From Rhodothermales bacterium (GTDB taxonomy: Bacteria > Bacteroidota > Rhodothermia > Rhodothermales > JANQRZ01), in the NCBI GenBank assembly GCA_039944855.1, contig JBDUXZ010000021.1, forward strand, positions 1 through 64,000: a stretch of DNA of 64,000 bases. The letters are read 5' to 3'. Positions 17,816-25,666 of this stretch are shown piece by piece (the first letter of the stretch is position 1; each line of letters starts with the position of its first letter). Below the pieces are notes generated by a model that did not search any database, was not told the DNA's origin, and saw nothing but the letters and a program-made list of their open reading frames with translations. The position numbers and the translations under genes are program-made.

Positions 17816-18364
17816 TCACGACCTGGAGGGTGGTGGATCGGGGCGCTCGCTCGGGTCGCGCCCATTGGATTGGACGAGGGCGTCGAGGGCGTTGCCGGTA
17901 TGAATCTGGCGGACGCCCATGATGCGGGCCAGTGCGATGAGGAGCTTCACGCCGAGGCGGGGGTGCCTGTCGATGAGGGCGTCGAACGCGGGCTGGAAGA
18001 GGATGATGAGCTCGCTCTCGGTCTTGGCCCGCGCCGTCGCCATCCGTGTCACCTCGTTGAGGAGGGCGATCTCGCCGAAGAACGTTCCTACTCCGAGCTG
18101 AGCTACGGAGCGGCCTGATTCGCAGCGGAGGATCTCGACCTCTCCGCTCGCGACCACGTACATCCCGAGCCCCGGCTCGCCCTCCTGGAACACGCGCTCG
18201 CCTGCGTGGAAGCGACGGCCTACGACGGCGCGACGGAGCGCCTGCTCCTCGCGGTCGTTGAGCTCGGAGAAGAGGGCTAACTCGCGGAGGTCGTCGGGGA
18301 GCTCGCACTCCAGTCCCAGCCGGTACAGGCTCGCTTGGACCAGCATCGTGAGGGGCTTGATCAT
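17816..18364 (-). CDS. cyclic-nucleotide-binding domain protein without an HTH
   Basis: A 182-residue protein from MIKPLTMLVQ (an in-frame ATG at 18400 would add 12 residues). Residues about 35-150 form a CRP-type beta-roll: FSELNDREEQALRRAV, FHAGERVFQEGEPGLGMYVV, SGEVEIL, and the phosphate-binding cassette FGEIALLNEVTRMATARA. No DNA-binding winged helix follows; the C-terminus is a short helix and a Pro/Arg tail. It probably acts by protein contact rather than as a transcription factor. It is the first gene of a - strand run that ends in a cyclase and a kinase. Confidence 0.85.
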   Translation of the reverse strand: MIKPLTMLVQASLYRLGLECELPDDLRELALFSELNDREEQALRRAVVGRRFHAGERVFQEGEPGLGMYVVASGEVEILRCESGRSVAQLGVGTFFGEIALLNEVTRMATARAKTESELIILFQPAFDALIDRHPRLGVKLLIALARIMGVRQIHTGNALDALVQSNGRDPSERPDPPPSRS

Positions 18365-18537
18365 CGCTCTACTCAGGTAATCATATGGGCCCCCGCACAA
18401 GATGTAAGGGGCGGGTATGTCTAGATAGGCGATGAACAGCGGGCGTACATAACCAGAAACTGGCCATTTACGCTTGGCTTTTCTTGAGGGCGCTATTATG
18501 TTTACAGGCGGTTAGTGCCCTGTAGGCTCAGCCGGGC
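18365..18537. promoter_or_regulatory. divergent promoter region, 173 bases
   Basis: It lies between the start of the - strand signalling run and the + strand hydrolase gene, so it should hold promoters in both directions. It is relatively AT-rich, with TATTAT at 18494 and TTGGCT at 18474. The 14-base spacing is too short for a standard sigma-70 promoter, so I do not assign boxes. Confidence 0.4.
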
Positions 18538-19416
18538 ATGCTAATGCGTCTAACCCTCCGTGGTATGCCTCACGCCACCGACTCCGTCGACCTCTTCGTC
18601 AGCGTACATGGCGAGGGCCCGCCCCTCGTCGTTATGCACGGGGGGCTCGGGCTCGACCACACCTACCTCCGCCCCTGGCTGGACAGGCTCGGCGAAGTCG
18701 TGACCCTCGTGTACTACGACCACCGAGGGCACGGGCGCTCCCCGGCCCCTGATGACTGGGACGCGGTGACCCATGCGACGTGGGTGGCCGATGCCGACGC
18801 GCTCCGAGAATGTCTCGGGTACAAGCAATGGTTTGTGTTCGGACACTCCTACGGTGGGTTCCTCGCCCTCGAATACGCTCTCGCCTATCCTGACCGCATC
18901 GCGGGCGTCGTTCTGTGTTGCACGTCCGCGGCATTCGACCATGGCGAGGCGGCTTTCGCACGTGCTGAGCGGCGGGCAACGCCCGAGCAACTCGCCGTTC
19001 TAGCAGGCGCTTTCTCAGCGCCGCTACCGAACGACGGGGCCATGAGGGAGGGGTTCAGCGCGGTGCTCCCCGTCTACCTCTGCGACCCAGACCCTAGCAC
19101 GTGTGAGGCGCTCAAGGCCGGCGTCCGCTTCAGCGCAGACGGGTTCAATCGCGCTTTCTTCGGGTGCCTCTCCGACTACGACGTGCGCGGCCGGCTTAGC
19201 GAGATCGATGCGCCGGTGCTCGTCCTCTCGGGTCGGCACGACTGGCTCTTCGCACCTGAGGACGGCGGGGACGTGCTCGCCGCCGGTCTGCCCCACACTG
19301 AGCACGTCGTGTTCGAACACAGTGGTCACTATCCTTTCGTTGAGGAGCCCGAGCCGTTCGTTCACGCCGTCACGACGTGGCTTGAGTCGCATGAGCGTGC
19401 ATTCCCTTCCGCATGA
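18538..19416 (+). CDS. alpha/beta hydrolase (proline-iminopeptidase/lactonase-like)
   Basis: A 292-residue alpha/beta-hydrolase: oxyanion motif HGGLGLDHTY, YYDHRGHGRS, nucleophile elbow GHSYGG (Ser104 from this start), acid in VLVLSGRHDWLF and histidine in EHSGHYPFVEEPE. ATGs at 18538, 18544 and 18565 are all possible; MPHATDSVDLFVSVHGEG (18565) gives the usual family N-terminus. The substrate cannot be told from sequence; proline iminopeptidases, haloperoxidase-like enzymes and AHL lactonases share this pattern. It is 15 bases upstream of a LuxR-type gene, which makes a link to signal sensing possible. Confidence 0.88.
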   Translation: MLMRLTLRGMPHATDSVDLFVSVHGEGPPLVVMHGGLGLDHTYLRPWLDRLGEVVTLVYYDHRGHGRSPAPDDWDAVTHATWVADADALRECLGYKQWFVFGHSYGGFLALEYALAYPDRIAGVVLCCTSAAFDHGEAAFARAERRATPEQLAVLAGAFSAPLPNDGAMREGFSAVLPVYLCDPDPSTCEALKAGVRFSADGFNRAFFGCLSDYDVRGRLSEIDAPVLVLSGRHDWLFAPEDGGDVLAAGLPHTEHVVFEHSGHYPFVEEPEPFVHAVTTWLESHERAFPSA

Positions 19417-19431
19417 GACGCGCGGTACGTC

Positions 19432-20595
19432 GTGGACGTTACGCCCCTACATGACCACCGGCTAACAGCCGCGCTCGAGACGCTCCTGTCTCCGCTCGCG
19501 TATCCGGACGTAGACGGGTGGCGGAAGGCGGTTTGTAATGCGCTGAAGGATCTTCTCGACGCCGACATCGCTCTCGTCAAGCTGCCGGCGGACGTGCTCA
19601 ACGGGGCTGCACCCGCTTACAGCGATGACGTAGACATGGAGCACCTCAACCGCTACGGCGAGGCCCTCGGCCCGCTCGACGCCCGGTTCGATGCGTGGAC
19701 CCGGGCCGCTGCGCTCGGTGTCTGCGACCGGCGCGGGCTGTGGGGGGACGCGCTCGCCGCGTACTACGACTCCGCGTACTTCCACGAGTTCATACGCCCG
19801 ATCCAGTTCTACGGGTCGGCCCTGCTCACCTTCGACGCACACAGGGCGTGCCGAGCCTCCCTGCGCCCCCGATCTCGACCCGATGCTCCTGTGCGGTATG
19901 ACGACGCGCTGCAGTTCGTCGTCGCCCGCAGCGACCGCCGCGCCGAATTCGACGGCTGTGGAGAAGCCGTCTTCCAGTTCGGCGAGGGCCATCTTCGGAC
20001 GCTCGCGCTACTCCGTCCCGCGGCTCGGGCCGGCGTCGAGTTCCTCCGCCACTTCTCGCAGTACCGTTCGGCGCTGGTGGATGCCGTAGACGCAACGGGC
20101 GTGGCGCTCCTCCTCACCGACGAGCGCGGCCGAGAACAGCACCGAACGCCATCGCTCATCGACCTGTTGGGCTCAGCTCAGGCCCCCTTCAGCGGCTCCG
20201 TACTGCTGGGCGCCGCACGTAGATGCGCACGATCGGCGGTGACACCGACTGGCACTCCGTGTGCCTGTCGCTTGGGACCATACCGACTCGCTTGCACGCT
20301 CCTCGACGGAGTAGGTCGGGCCCACGGTGGAAAGGGAGGCGAGCGTTTGATCGCCGTCACGATCTCCCACGACCGTAGCCTCCCCACGCCGGGCGACATC
20401 GTGAAGCGGCACGGCCTGACGCGGCAGCAGGCGCGTGTGGCGCTGCTACTGGCCGAGCGGCGGACGAACGAGGAGGTGGCCGAGGCGCTGTGCATCAGCC
20501 CGCACACGGCCCACCGCCACACCACCGCCGTCCTCGCCGGGCTCGGGCTGAGCTCCCGGCGCGACGTCCGCCGCATGTTGCTCGATGCTGAGTGA
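19432..20595 (+). CDS. LuxR-type transcriptional regulator 1
   Basis: A 387-residue protein with a GTG start, 15 bases after the hydrolase. Residues about 1-300 are an undefined sensory region (ALETLLSPLAYPDVDGWRKAV; AAYYDSAYFHEFIRP) shared with the next gene. The C-terminal 65 residues are a LuxR/FixJ HTH: LTRQQARVALLLAERRTNEEVAEAL, ISPHTAHRHTTAVLAGLGL. There is no receiver aspartate pattern and no clear autoinducer pocket. The last 167 bases are nearly identical in DNA to the end of the next gene, a sign of recent conversion or shuffling. Confidence 0.85.
   Translation: MDVTPLHDHRLTAALETLLSPLAYPDVDGWRKAVCNALKDLLDADIALVKLPADVLNGAAPAYSDDVDMEHLNRYGEALGPLDARFDAWTRAAALGVCDRRGLWGDALAAYYDSAYFHEFIRPIQFYGSALLTFDAHRACRASLRPRSRPDAPVRYDDALQFVVARSDRRAEFDGCGEAVFQFGEGHLRTLALLRPAARAGVEFLRHFSQYRSALVDAVDATGVALLLTDERGREQHRTPSLIDLLGSAQAPFSGSVLLGAARRCARSAVTPTGTPCACRLGPYRLACTLLDGVGRAHGGKGGERLIAVTISHDRSLPTPGDIVKRHGLTRQQARVALLLAERRTNEEVAEALCISPHTAHRHTTAVLAGLGLSSRRDVRRMLLDAE
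20405..20571 (+). repeat. 167-bp direct repeat, copy 1 (LuxR HTH)
   Basis: Encodes the HTH output domain of LuxR-type regulator 1. It matches 21542-21708 with about three single-base differences, while the flanking coding sequence of the two genes is strongly diverged. Confidence 0.9.
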
Positions 20596-20619
20596 TCCAC
20601 GGAATTCATAGGAGGGACC

Positions 20620-21729
20620 ATGCTCACGCTCACCGATCGCGACGCTGCGCATCTGAGCACCGCCTTGAGCGCGCTGCTCGCCCCGCTCGACTACGCCCAT
20701 GACCGTGCGTGGCGGCGTGCGGTTAACCGCTCGCTCAAGCCGCTCTTCCGCGCCGATCAGGTCTCATTCATGGTGCCTGCCAACGGGAAGCCGGACTTCT
20801 TTTCCGAGGACTACGATGAGGTGACCGCTCAGACGTACCCCGAGGAGATCGCTCCGGTCGCATCTCGGTACGCCTTCTGGTCACGGTGCCGACGTTTCCC
20901 CGTGGGGAACCGCTCCATGTTGTGGGGCCGCCACGTCGATGCCTATTTCAAGAGCGCGTACTGGCACGAGTTCGCCAAGCCGCGCCGGGCCTACGACGCG
21001 CTCCTCGTCACGGCTTCTCTCGGGCCGGCGGCCTTTAGGGGTTACGAGAACGCCGCGCAGTTCATGTTCCACCACGCATCGCCCCACGCCTCCTCGTTTG
21101 GAGACCGCGGCCTCGGCCTCGGACGGCTCCTCCTCCCGGCACTGAAGACAGGCGCGACGGCGTACTTGCACCTGGCCGCGGTCCGCGAGGCGTTTGCCCG
21201 GCTCGTGGACGAACTCGACTCCGCACTCCTCCTGTTCGGAAGGGACGGCGAACTGCTGCATCGAAATCGGCGTCTCAACGTCGTGCTCGAACGAGATCGC
21301 CAGGGGGTCCTCGTCGAAGCAGCAGCGGCTGCGCTCGTGGCCCGTTGCGCCTGCACACCGTTTGGCAGAGGCTCCGACGCCCTCGGAGAGGCGGCCTGCG
21401 TGAGGTCGGTGCGGACGGGCACCTGCACATACACGTTGCGGGCCATCCGAGTGGATGCCGAAGTCACCGGTCATCGCAGCGCGGTGGTCGTCCTGGTAGA
21501 GGGAAGAGCTGGGCGCCTGCCAACGCGCGAGGCGATCCAAGAGCGGCACGGCCTGACACGGCAGCAGGCGCGCGTGGCGCTGCTACTGGCCGAGCGGCGG
21601 ACGAACGAGGAGGTGGCCGAGGCGCTGTGCATCAGCCCCCACACGGCCCACCGCCACACCACCGCCGTCCTCGCCGGGCTCGGGCTGAGCTCCCGGCGCG
21701 ACGTCCGCGACCACCTTCTTTGTTATTGA
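20620..21729 (+). CDS. LuxR-type transcriptional regulator 2 (paralogue)
   Basis: A 369-residue protein, 24 bases after regulator 1. The N-terminal 300 residues align with regulator 1 in pattern only (LSALLAPLDYAHDRAWRRAV; VDAYFKSAYWHEFAKPRRAYDALL; FARLVDELDSALLLFGRDGELLHRNRRL). They carry a PAS-like stretch around residues 195-225. The C-terminal HTH is essentially the same protein as in regulator 1 (RHGLTRQQARVALLLAERRTNEEV). Tandem duplicates with one output and diverged inputs suggest two signals feeding the same target sites. Its end is followed by about 800 bases without a clear gene. Confidence 0.85.
   Translation: MLTLTDRDAAHLSTALSALLAPLDYAHDRAWRRAVNRSLKPLFRADQVSFMVPANGKPDFFSEDYDEVTAQTYPEEIAPVASRYAFWSRCRRFPVGNRSMLWGRHVDAYFKSAYWHEFAKPRRAYDALLVTASLGPAAFRGYENAAQFMFHHASPHASSFGDRGLGLGRLLLPALKTGATAYLHLAAVREAFARLVDELDSALLLFGRDGELLHRNRRLNVVLERDRQGVLVEAAAAALVARCACTPFGRGSDALGEAACVRSVRTGTCTYTLRAIRVDAEVTGHRSAVVVLVEGRAGRLPTREAIQERHGLTRQQARVALLLAERRTNEEVAEALCISPHTAHRHTTAVLAGLGLSSRRDVRDHLLCY
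21542..21708 (+). repeat. 167-bp direct repeat, copy 2 (LuxR HTH)
   Basis: Second copy of the HTH-coding repeat at 20405-20571. Identity stops abruptly after GACGTCCGC, where the two genes continue with different C-terminal codons. Confidence 0.9.
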
Positions 21730-22540
21730 CCCGCTTTGTCATTGACTCGACCAAGTAGACCCGGCGGATGGCTCAACGTCCTGGACTCAGGCGGAGCTAG
21801 TGGCTCAGGCGCGAATAGCCGTCGGCGATCGGCCCCGTAGTCCCCGATCGGGCCCGGATTCGGTACCGTCGACGCCTCCCCACCCCCCTCTCGCACGCCG
21901 CTCCCGTAAGCGCTTGCTCCCGTAGGCGTCGCGCCTCGGACCCGGCACGGAACCGTCCTCCACGCCCTCCCACGCGCGATCGGAACGTAGAATAGTCGAC
22001 CTCACTCGAAAGTCGTGAGTCCCCCGCCACTATAGTCGTGACGAACCTCACCTGTCCTTCCACCGAGTCCGAGACGCCGGCTCCGTCTGCCGCTCTCCAG
22101 GGGTCCGCGGGCGGTCTGCCGGCCGCCCATTAACGGCCTGATAGGGCGGCCCGAAATCCGGTTCATCGTCCGGAGACGGTCGAAGTCCCTCCACGGACGA
22201 GGCCGTTCGGGTTTCGATGCCCGGGGGGTCTCTCAGGGGGAGGGCGAACGTCGCCCGCCCCCCACCGCCTGCGTGCTCGTTCGCCGCGTCCCCCAATCCG
22301 GGGCGGTCCCGGTACGGGCTGGCCCGAGGCGGCCGGTCCCACTCCTCACCCATCAAACCCGAGGGATACCCATGCCCACACGCTCACGATCTCCACCCCA
22401 GAGCGATGCCTGCACCGCAGGCTAACCTCCGCCTACACCTAGCGAACGAAGCCCGCTCCCTCACCGGGGGCGGGCTTCGTCCTTTCAACCCGGTGCTGCT
22501 TCTACAGCGCCGGGCCTCACACGAAGACCACAGGATCATC
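21730..22540. other. 811-base region with no convincing gene
   Basis: Short frames exist on both strands but lack plausible protein character. The sequence is GC-rich with several small inverted repeats (CCGATCGG near 21845; GGGCGG...CCGCCC near 22109) and AGTCGTGA twice near 22011-22040. It ends in the hairpin at 22446-22480 ahead of the next gene. It separates core-like genes from the second mobile block, so an attachment site or plasmid origin could lie here; I cannot identify one. Confidence 0.4.
22446..22480 (+). promoter_or_regulatory. 15-bp-stem hairpin upstream of the DUF6166-like gene
   Basis: ACGAAGCCCGCTCCC pairs with GGGGGCGGGCTTCGT around a five-base loop (TCACC), with a single G-T pair. 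It lies 60 bases before the ATG at 22541 and is followed by CCTTTC rather than a T-run. It could be a terminator of upstream transcription or a 5' leader structure. Confidence 0.6.
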
Positions 22541-23656
22541 ATGCACAACGCAGTCAATCTACTCCACGGACTCCGCCCCGCCCATCCCCGCCCCGCACCC
22601 GGTTTCGCACCCCGTTACCTCGCCTGCGGCCTTCTCGTCGAGCGACCGACGCTTGTCGAGCGACCGACGCTCGTCGCCGACGGCGGAACGGGCTACGAGC
22701 TCCCCGACGCCGACGCGTACGCCCGCCGCCTCGGCGAGGCGGCGGAGGCGTGGCTCGCCCACGCCCGCGCCCGCTCGCGGATGAGGGACGAGACCCTCGT
22801 GCGGAAGACGCTCGCGGCGCTCGCCTTCACCATGCGTTTCCGCGCCCACGACTTCGCCGTGCCCTCGAAGCTCGCGGGGACGTCGAAGCACCAGCCCGTG
22901 CTCTGGCAGATGGTGAAGGACCACGTCGGATTCGGTACCCCGCTCGACGTCGAGGAGGTGCCTACGGACAACGCCACGGACAACCGCCCCCGGCTCGTCG
23001 TCTCCTACGAGGGCGAGGAGCTCGGGGCGGTGCAACCGAAGCACGTCCCGTGGCTGCGGCCGCTCATCCCGTTCGGCGCCGGCATCTACCTCGTCCGCGT
23101 GACGGGGCAGGAGCGTGACTTCACGCTCGGGCTGAACTGTTGCTTCTCGCGGGTGGGGAACGCCGTGGCGGCCTTGAACCACGCGCTCGGCACGGACCTC
23201 GGAGACGACGGCCACGGCGGCGACGGGGCTTCTCAGACGCCCACAGGAGCCGCTCTCGTCGAGGCCCAACCCCGCCCGGATCACGGTGGGGACGGCGCGG
23301 CAGGGGGACTCCGGCTCGTCTCTCCAGGTCTGTGTGTGGCTAAGTCTCAGGCCGCCAGTCTTGCCCATCCCGACGACGTCGTGCTCTTCCGCGCGCTCGA
23401 CGGGACGGCACAGGCCACGGTGAAGCACGTCGTCCGCCACAGCCCGAGCGGCATCGAATGGGGCTACGACGGCTCCGGACCGGCCGACCTCGCCCGGAGC
23501 GTGCTCCTCGCCCACACCGACGAGGCCACGGCGGACCGCGTCTACCAGGACTTCAAAGCAGAGGTCGTGGCGCTCGTGCCAAAGGCCGGTGGCGTGATCC
23601 GCGCCGCTGACGTTCGGGCATGGCTCGCCGCACACGGCGGGGACGCCCAGCGGTAG
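22541..23656 (+). CDS. mobile-element protein with DUF6166-like C-terminus
   Basis: A 371-residue protein from the ATG at 22541 (MHNAVNLLHGLRPAHP); a longer frame upstream runs through the hairpin and is not plausible. The N-terminal 230 residues are unassigned and include an in-frame duplication VERPTLVERPTLV. A Gly/Ala/His-rich linker covers about 228-265. The C-terminal 100 residues match the DUF6166 pattern: VKHVVRHSPSGIEWGYDGSGPADLARSVLL, then VYQDFKAEVVALVP. That domain is found in plasmid and phage proteins of unknown function. Neighbours are RadC- and SprT-like genes, the usual cargo of such elements. Confidence 0.7.
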   Translation: MHNAVNLLHGLRPAHPRPAPGFAPRYLACGLLVERPTLVERPTLVADGGTGYELPDADAYARRLGEAAEAWLAHARARSRMRDETLVRKTLAALAFTMRFRAHDFAVPSKLAGTSKHQPVLWQMVKDHVGFGTPLDVEEVPTDNATDNRPRLVVSYEGEELGAVQPKHVPWLRPLIPFGAGIYLVRVTGQERDFTLGLNCCFSRVGNAVAALNHALGTDLGDDGHGGDGASQTPTGAALVEAQPRPDHGGDGAAGGLRLVSPGLCVAKSQAASLAHPDDVVLFRALDGTAQATVKHVVRHSPSGIEWGYDGSGPADLARSVLLAHTDEATADRVYQDFKAEVVALVPKAGGVIRAADVRAWLAAHGGDAQR

Positions 23657-23725
23657 CCCGAGAGGGATAGCGCTCCACCCCGAGCCCCAGCGGCTCGACT
23701 CACATACTGACAACCACCGACCGAG

Positions 23726-23770
23726 AGGCCGGCGCTCCCCTGAGGACTTCCTCGGCGGGGGCGCCGGCCT
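23726..23770 (+). promoter_or_regulatory. hairpin upstream of the RadC-like gene
   Basis: AGGCCGGCGC and GCGCCGGCCT are perfect 10-base arms, extended inward by TCCC/GGGG pairing and by an inner GAGG/CCTC stem. A short TTT follows. It sits 27 bases before the ATG at 23798. Position and composition mirror the hairpin before the preceding gene. Confidence 0.6.
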
Positions 23771-23797
23771 TTCGGCGTTAATACCGGACTACACACG

Positions 23798-24460
23798 ATG
23801 AAAACCAACTCGAAGAACCACACCCTCGACCTCTTCTTCAACACGAATGCCGCTACTCCAGCGGCTGATACGAGCGCGACCACGGGTCCCAACGGGAACC
23901 CCTCGACGGACTCGGCCACGCAACCGCCTACGGGTGACGGCCTGCCCGAGGCGGCCCTGCCCGCGCTCGCCGACATCGTCGTCCACCGGACGGAGCCGTT
24001 CAAGGTGCCGGGGCTGAAGTCGCTCGTGCTCCCCGTGCCCGTTTTCCGCGTTCAACTCGTCCGCGAGCGGGACCACCTCACGCGGATGGTGCAGAGCCCG
24101 GCCGACGCGGCGCGGCTGTGCTCGGAGATGCTCGACGGCTACGACCGGGAGATCTTCCTCGTCCTCGCCTTGAGCACGGCGAACCGCGTCATCGGCGCCC
24201 ACGTCGCCCACGTCGGGACGGTGGACGCGTCGATTGCAAGCCCGAGGGAGGTGTTCAAGTTCGCGCTGCTCGTGAACGCCCGGAGCGTGATCGTGGCCCA
24301 CAACCACCCCAGTGGAAACCTGGAACCGTCGAAGGCTGACGTCGCGGTGTCGAAGCAGCTTCAGAAGGCGGGGGAGGCCCTCGGCGTGAGGTTGCTGGAC
24401 TCGCTCGTCGTCGGCTTCGATGGGCGGTACACGTCGCTCTCTGAGCGGGGGCTCATCTGA
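23798..24460 (+). CDS. RadC-like JAB/MPN domain protein
   Basis: A 220-residue protein. The N-terminal 60 residues are low-complexity and Thr/Pro/Ala-rich. Residues about 85-220 are a RadC JAB domain: EIFLVLALSTANRVIGAHVAHVGTVDASIASPREVFKFALL, the metal motif HNHPSGNLEPSKAD (H168, H170, D in PSKAD), then LLDSLVVGFDGRYTSL. The usual N-terminal HhH part of chromosomal RadC is absent, as is common in plasmid and phage copies. Despite the name, a DNA-repair role is not established. It is a typical anti-restriction-region gene of mobile elements. Confidence 0.9.
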   Translation: MKTNSKNHTLDLFFNTNAATPAADTSATTGPNGNPSTDSATQPPTGDGLPEAALPALADIVVHRTEPFKVPGLKSLVLPVPVFRVQLVRERDHLTRMVQSPADAARLCSEMLDGYDREIFLVLALSTANRVIGAHVAHVGTVDASIASPREVFKFALLVNARSVIVAHNHPSGNLEPSKADVAVSKQLQKAGEALGVRLLDSLVVGFDGRYTSLSERGLI

Positions 24461-24614
24461 CGATGTCGCTCTGCCATATCTGGGTGGGGGGTGGACTACG
24501 TGGCTCGATGTGTAAGCGCCACACGAGGACGTCCAGAGCGACGCACCGATGTCGCCGCCGGGCACGATCTTGCCACCTCCCACCCCACTGCCACATCCGT
24601 CTGGCCCACCGACC

Positions 24615-25337
24615 ATGCACGAACTAGAGGCCATCGCAGCCAACACGCGAGTGCTGATGGAGGAGCTCGGCCGCGAGCACCTCGGCCGCCCGCTCCAGGA
24701 CCTCGGCTGGTCGTTCCGCTTCGACGGCGCCCGCCGCCGCCTCGGCCTCTGCCTCTGGGAGAAGGGCGGCCGCCCTGTGAAGACGATCTCGCTCTCGCGG
24801 CACCTCGCCGCGCGCGAGGGGTGGGCGCTCATGGAGGACGTCGCCCGCCACGAGGTCGCCCACGCCCTCGACTTCGAGACGCGGGGCCGCTCGGCCCACG
24901 ACCGGGCGTGGAAGGCGTGGGCGCGCCGGTGCGGGGCCGACCCCACGCGGTGCTACGAGGGGGCGCTCGCCGACGACCCGGACTCACCCTACGTCGGCCG
25001 CTGCCCGGCCGCCGGCTGCGGCCACGTCCGCCCGTTCTACCGCGCCGTCACGGCGTCGTACTTCTGCCCCCGCTGCGAAGAGGCTCCCGAGAGGACCCGC
25101 TCGTACCTCCGCGTGACCGAGCGCTGGTCGGGCCGCGTCCTGCACGAGGGGGGAGGGGACCCGCGCCGGCCCACCCACTCGAAGCGCCCGCCGAAGTACG
25201 TCGGCCGGTGCCCCCGGTGCGGGGCCGCGCGAGGGTTCGCCCGCCGCCCTAAGCGCCGCTACGCCTGCGCGGCCTGCTGCCGAGCGTACGCAAGCGGCCG
25301 CTTCGACCCGCGCTTCGAGTTGGGGATCGAGCAGTGA
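24615..25337 (+). CDS. SprT-like zinc metalloprotease-type protein
   Basis: A 240-residue protein starting at MHELEAIAANTRVLM (24615). An upstream ATG at 24549 would add a Pro-rich stretch. It has the SprT pattern: WSFRFDGARRRLGLCLW, the zinc site HEVAH at 79-83 and a third histidine in GRSAHDRAWKAWARRCG (H95). Two zinc-ribbon-like pairs follow (CPAAGCG...CPRC and CPRCGAARGF...CAAC). SprT/Spartan proteins act on DNA-protein crosslinks in other organisms; for this plasmid-type form the role is unknown. It is convergent with mcrC. Confidence 0.85.
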   Translation: MHELEAIAANTRVLMEELGREHLGRPLQDLGWSFRFDGARRRLGLCLWEKGGRPVKTISLSRHLAAREGWALMEDVARHEVAHALDFETRGRSAHDRAWKAWARRCGADPTRCYEGALADDPDSPYVGRCPAAGCGHVRPFYRAVTASYFCPRCEEAPERTRSYLRVTERWSGRVLHEGGGDPRRPTHSKRPPKYVGRCPRCGAARGFARRPKRRYACAACCRAYASGRFDPRFELGIEQ

Positions 25338-25666
25338 CGGTGTCGGCACGGCGACCTCGCCGCGGAGCGCCCCGTGATGGTCGACTCGTCCGTTGCGGCG
25401 CATGCACACAGCGGCGTCTGTGGCTCTGCCTCCTTCACAACCTGCAGTGAATGGGGCAAGAGGCGCGTCTGCACGCGCGGATCTTTGCCTCCTCCAGTGT
25501 CGCATTGCACGCCGCAACGGTCGTCGCGCGCATGAGTCATCACTGAGGGCGCTGTTCGTCCCAACCGTGCTTGAGTGTGTCTAGGCGTCTGCTGCGCTCG
25601 GCAGACGCCTAGACGGGTCGTTCGGCTACGACCTCGAGACGGTCGGCAATAACCCCTCGATAGCCA
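25338..25666. other. intergenic region between convergent genes
   Basis: 329 bases with no gene-like frame. It contains the perfect inverted repeat at 25579-25614. It also holds an imperfect one spanning the mcrC stop codon (TAACCCCTCG at 25650 with CGAGGGGGTTA ending at 25691). Confidence 0.5.
25579..25614. terminator. perfect 14-bp inverted repeat, probable bidirectional terminator
   Basis: GTCTAGGCGTCTGC and GCAGACGCCTAGAC flank an eight-base loop. It lies between the SprT-like gene (+) and mcrC (-). No T-run follows on either side, so an intrinsic terminator is only likely, not certain; a boundary element is the alternative. Confidence 0.55.

Noticed and set aside
21797-22356. Two - strand frames in the gap after the second LuxR gene
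   Set aside because: Composition is Arg/Gly/Pro-rich without any conserved pattern, and there is no plausible start context.
24491-25252. A 253-codon frame overlapping the SprT-like gene
   Set aside because: Shadow frame (Arg/Pro-rich); the SprT frame has the HEVAH zinc site and zinc ribbons.
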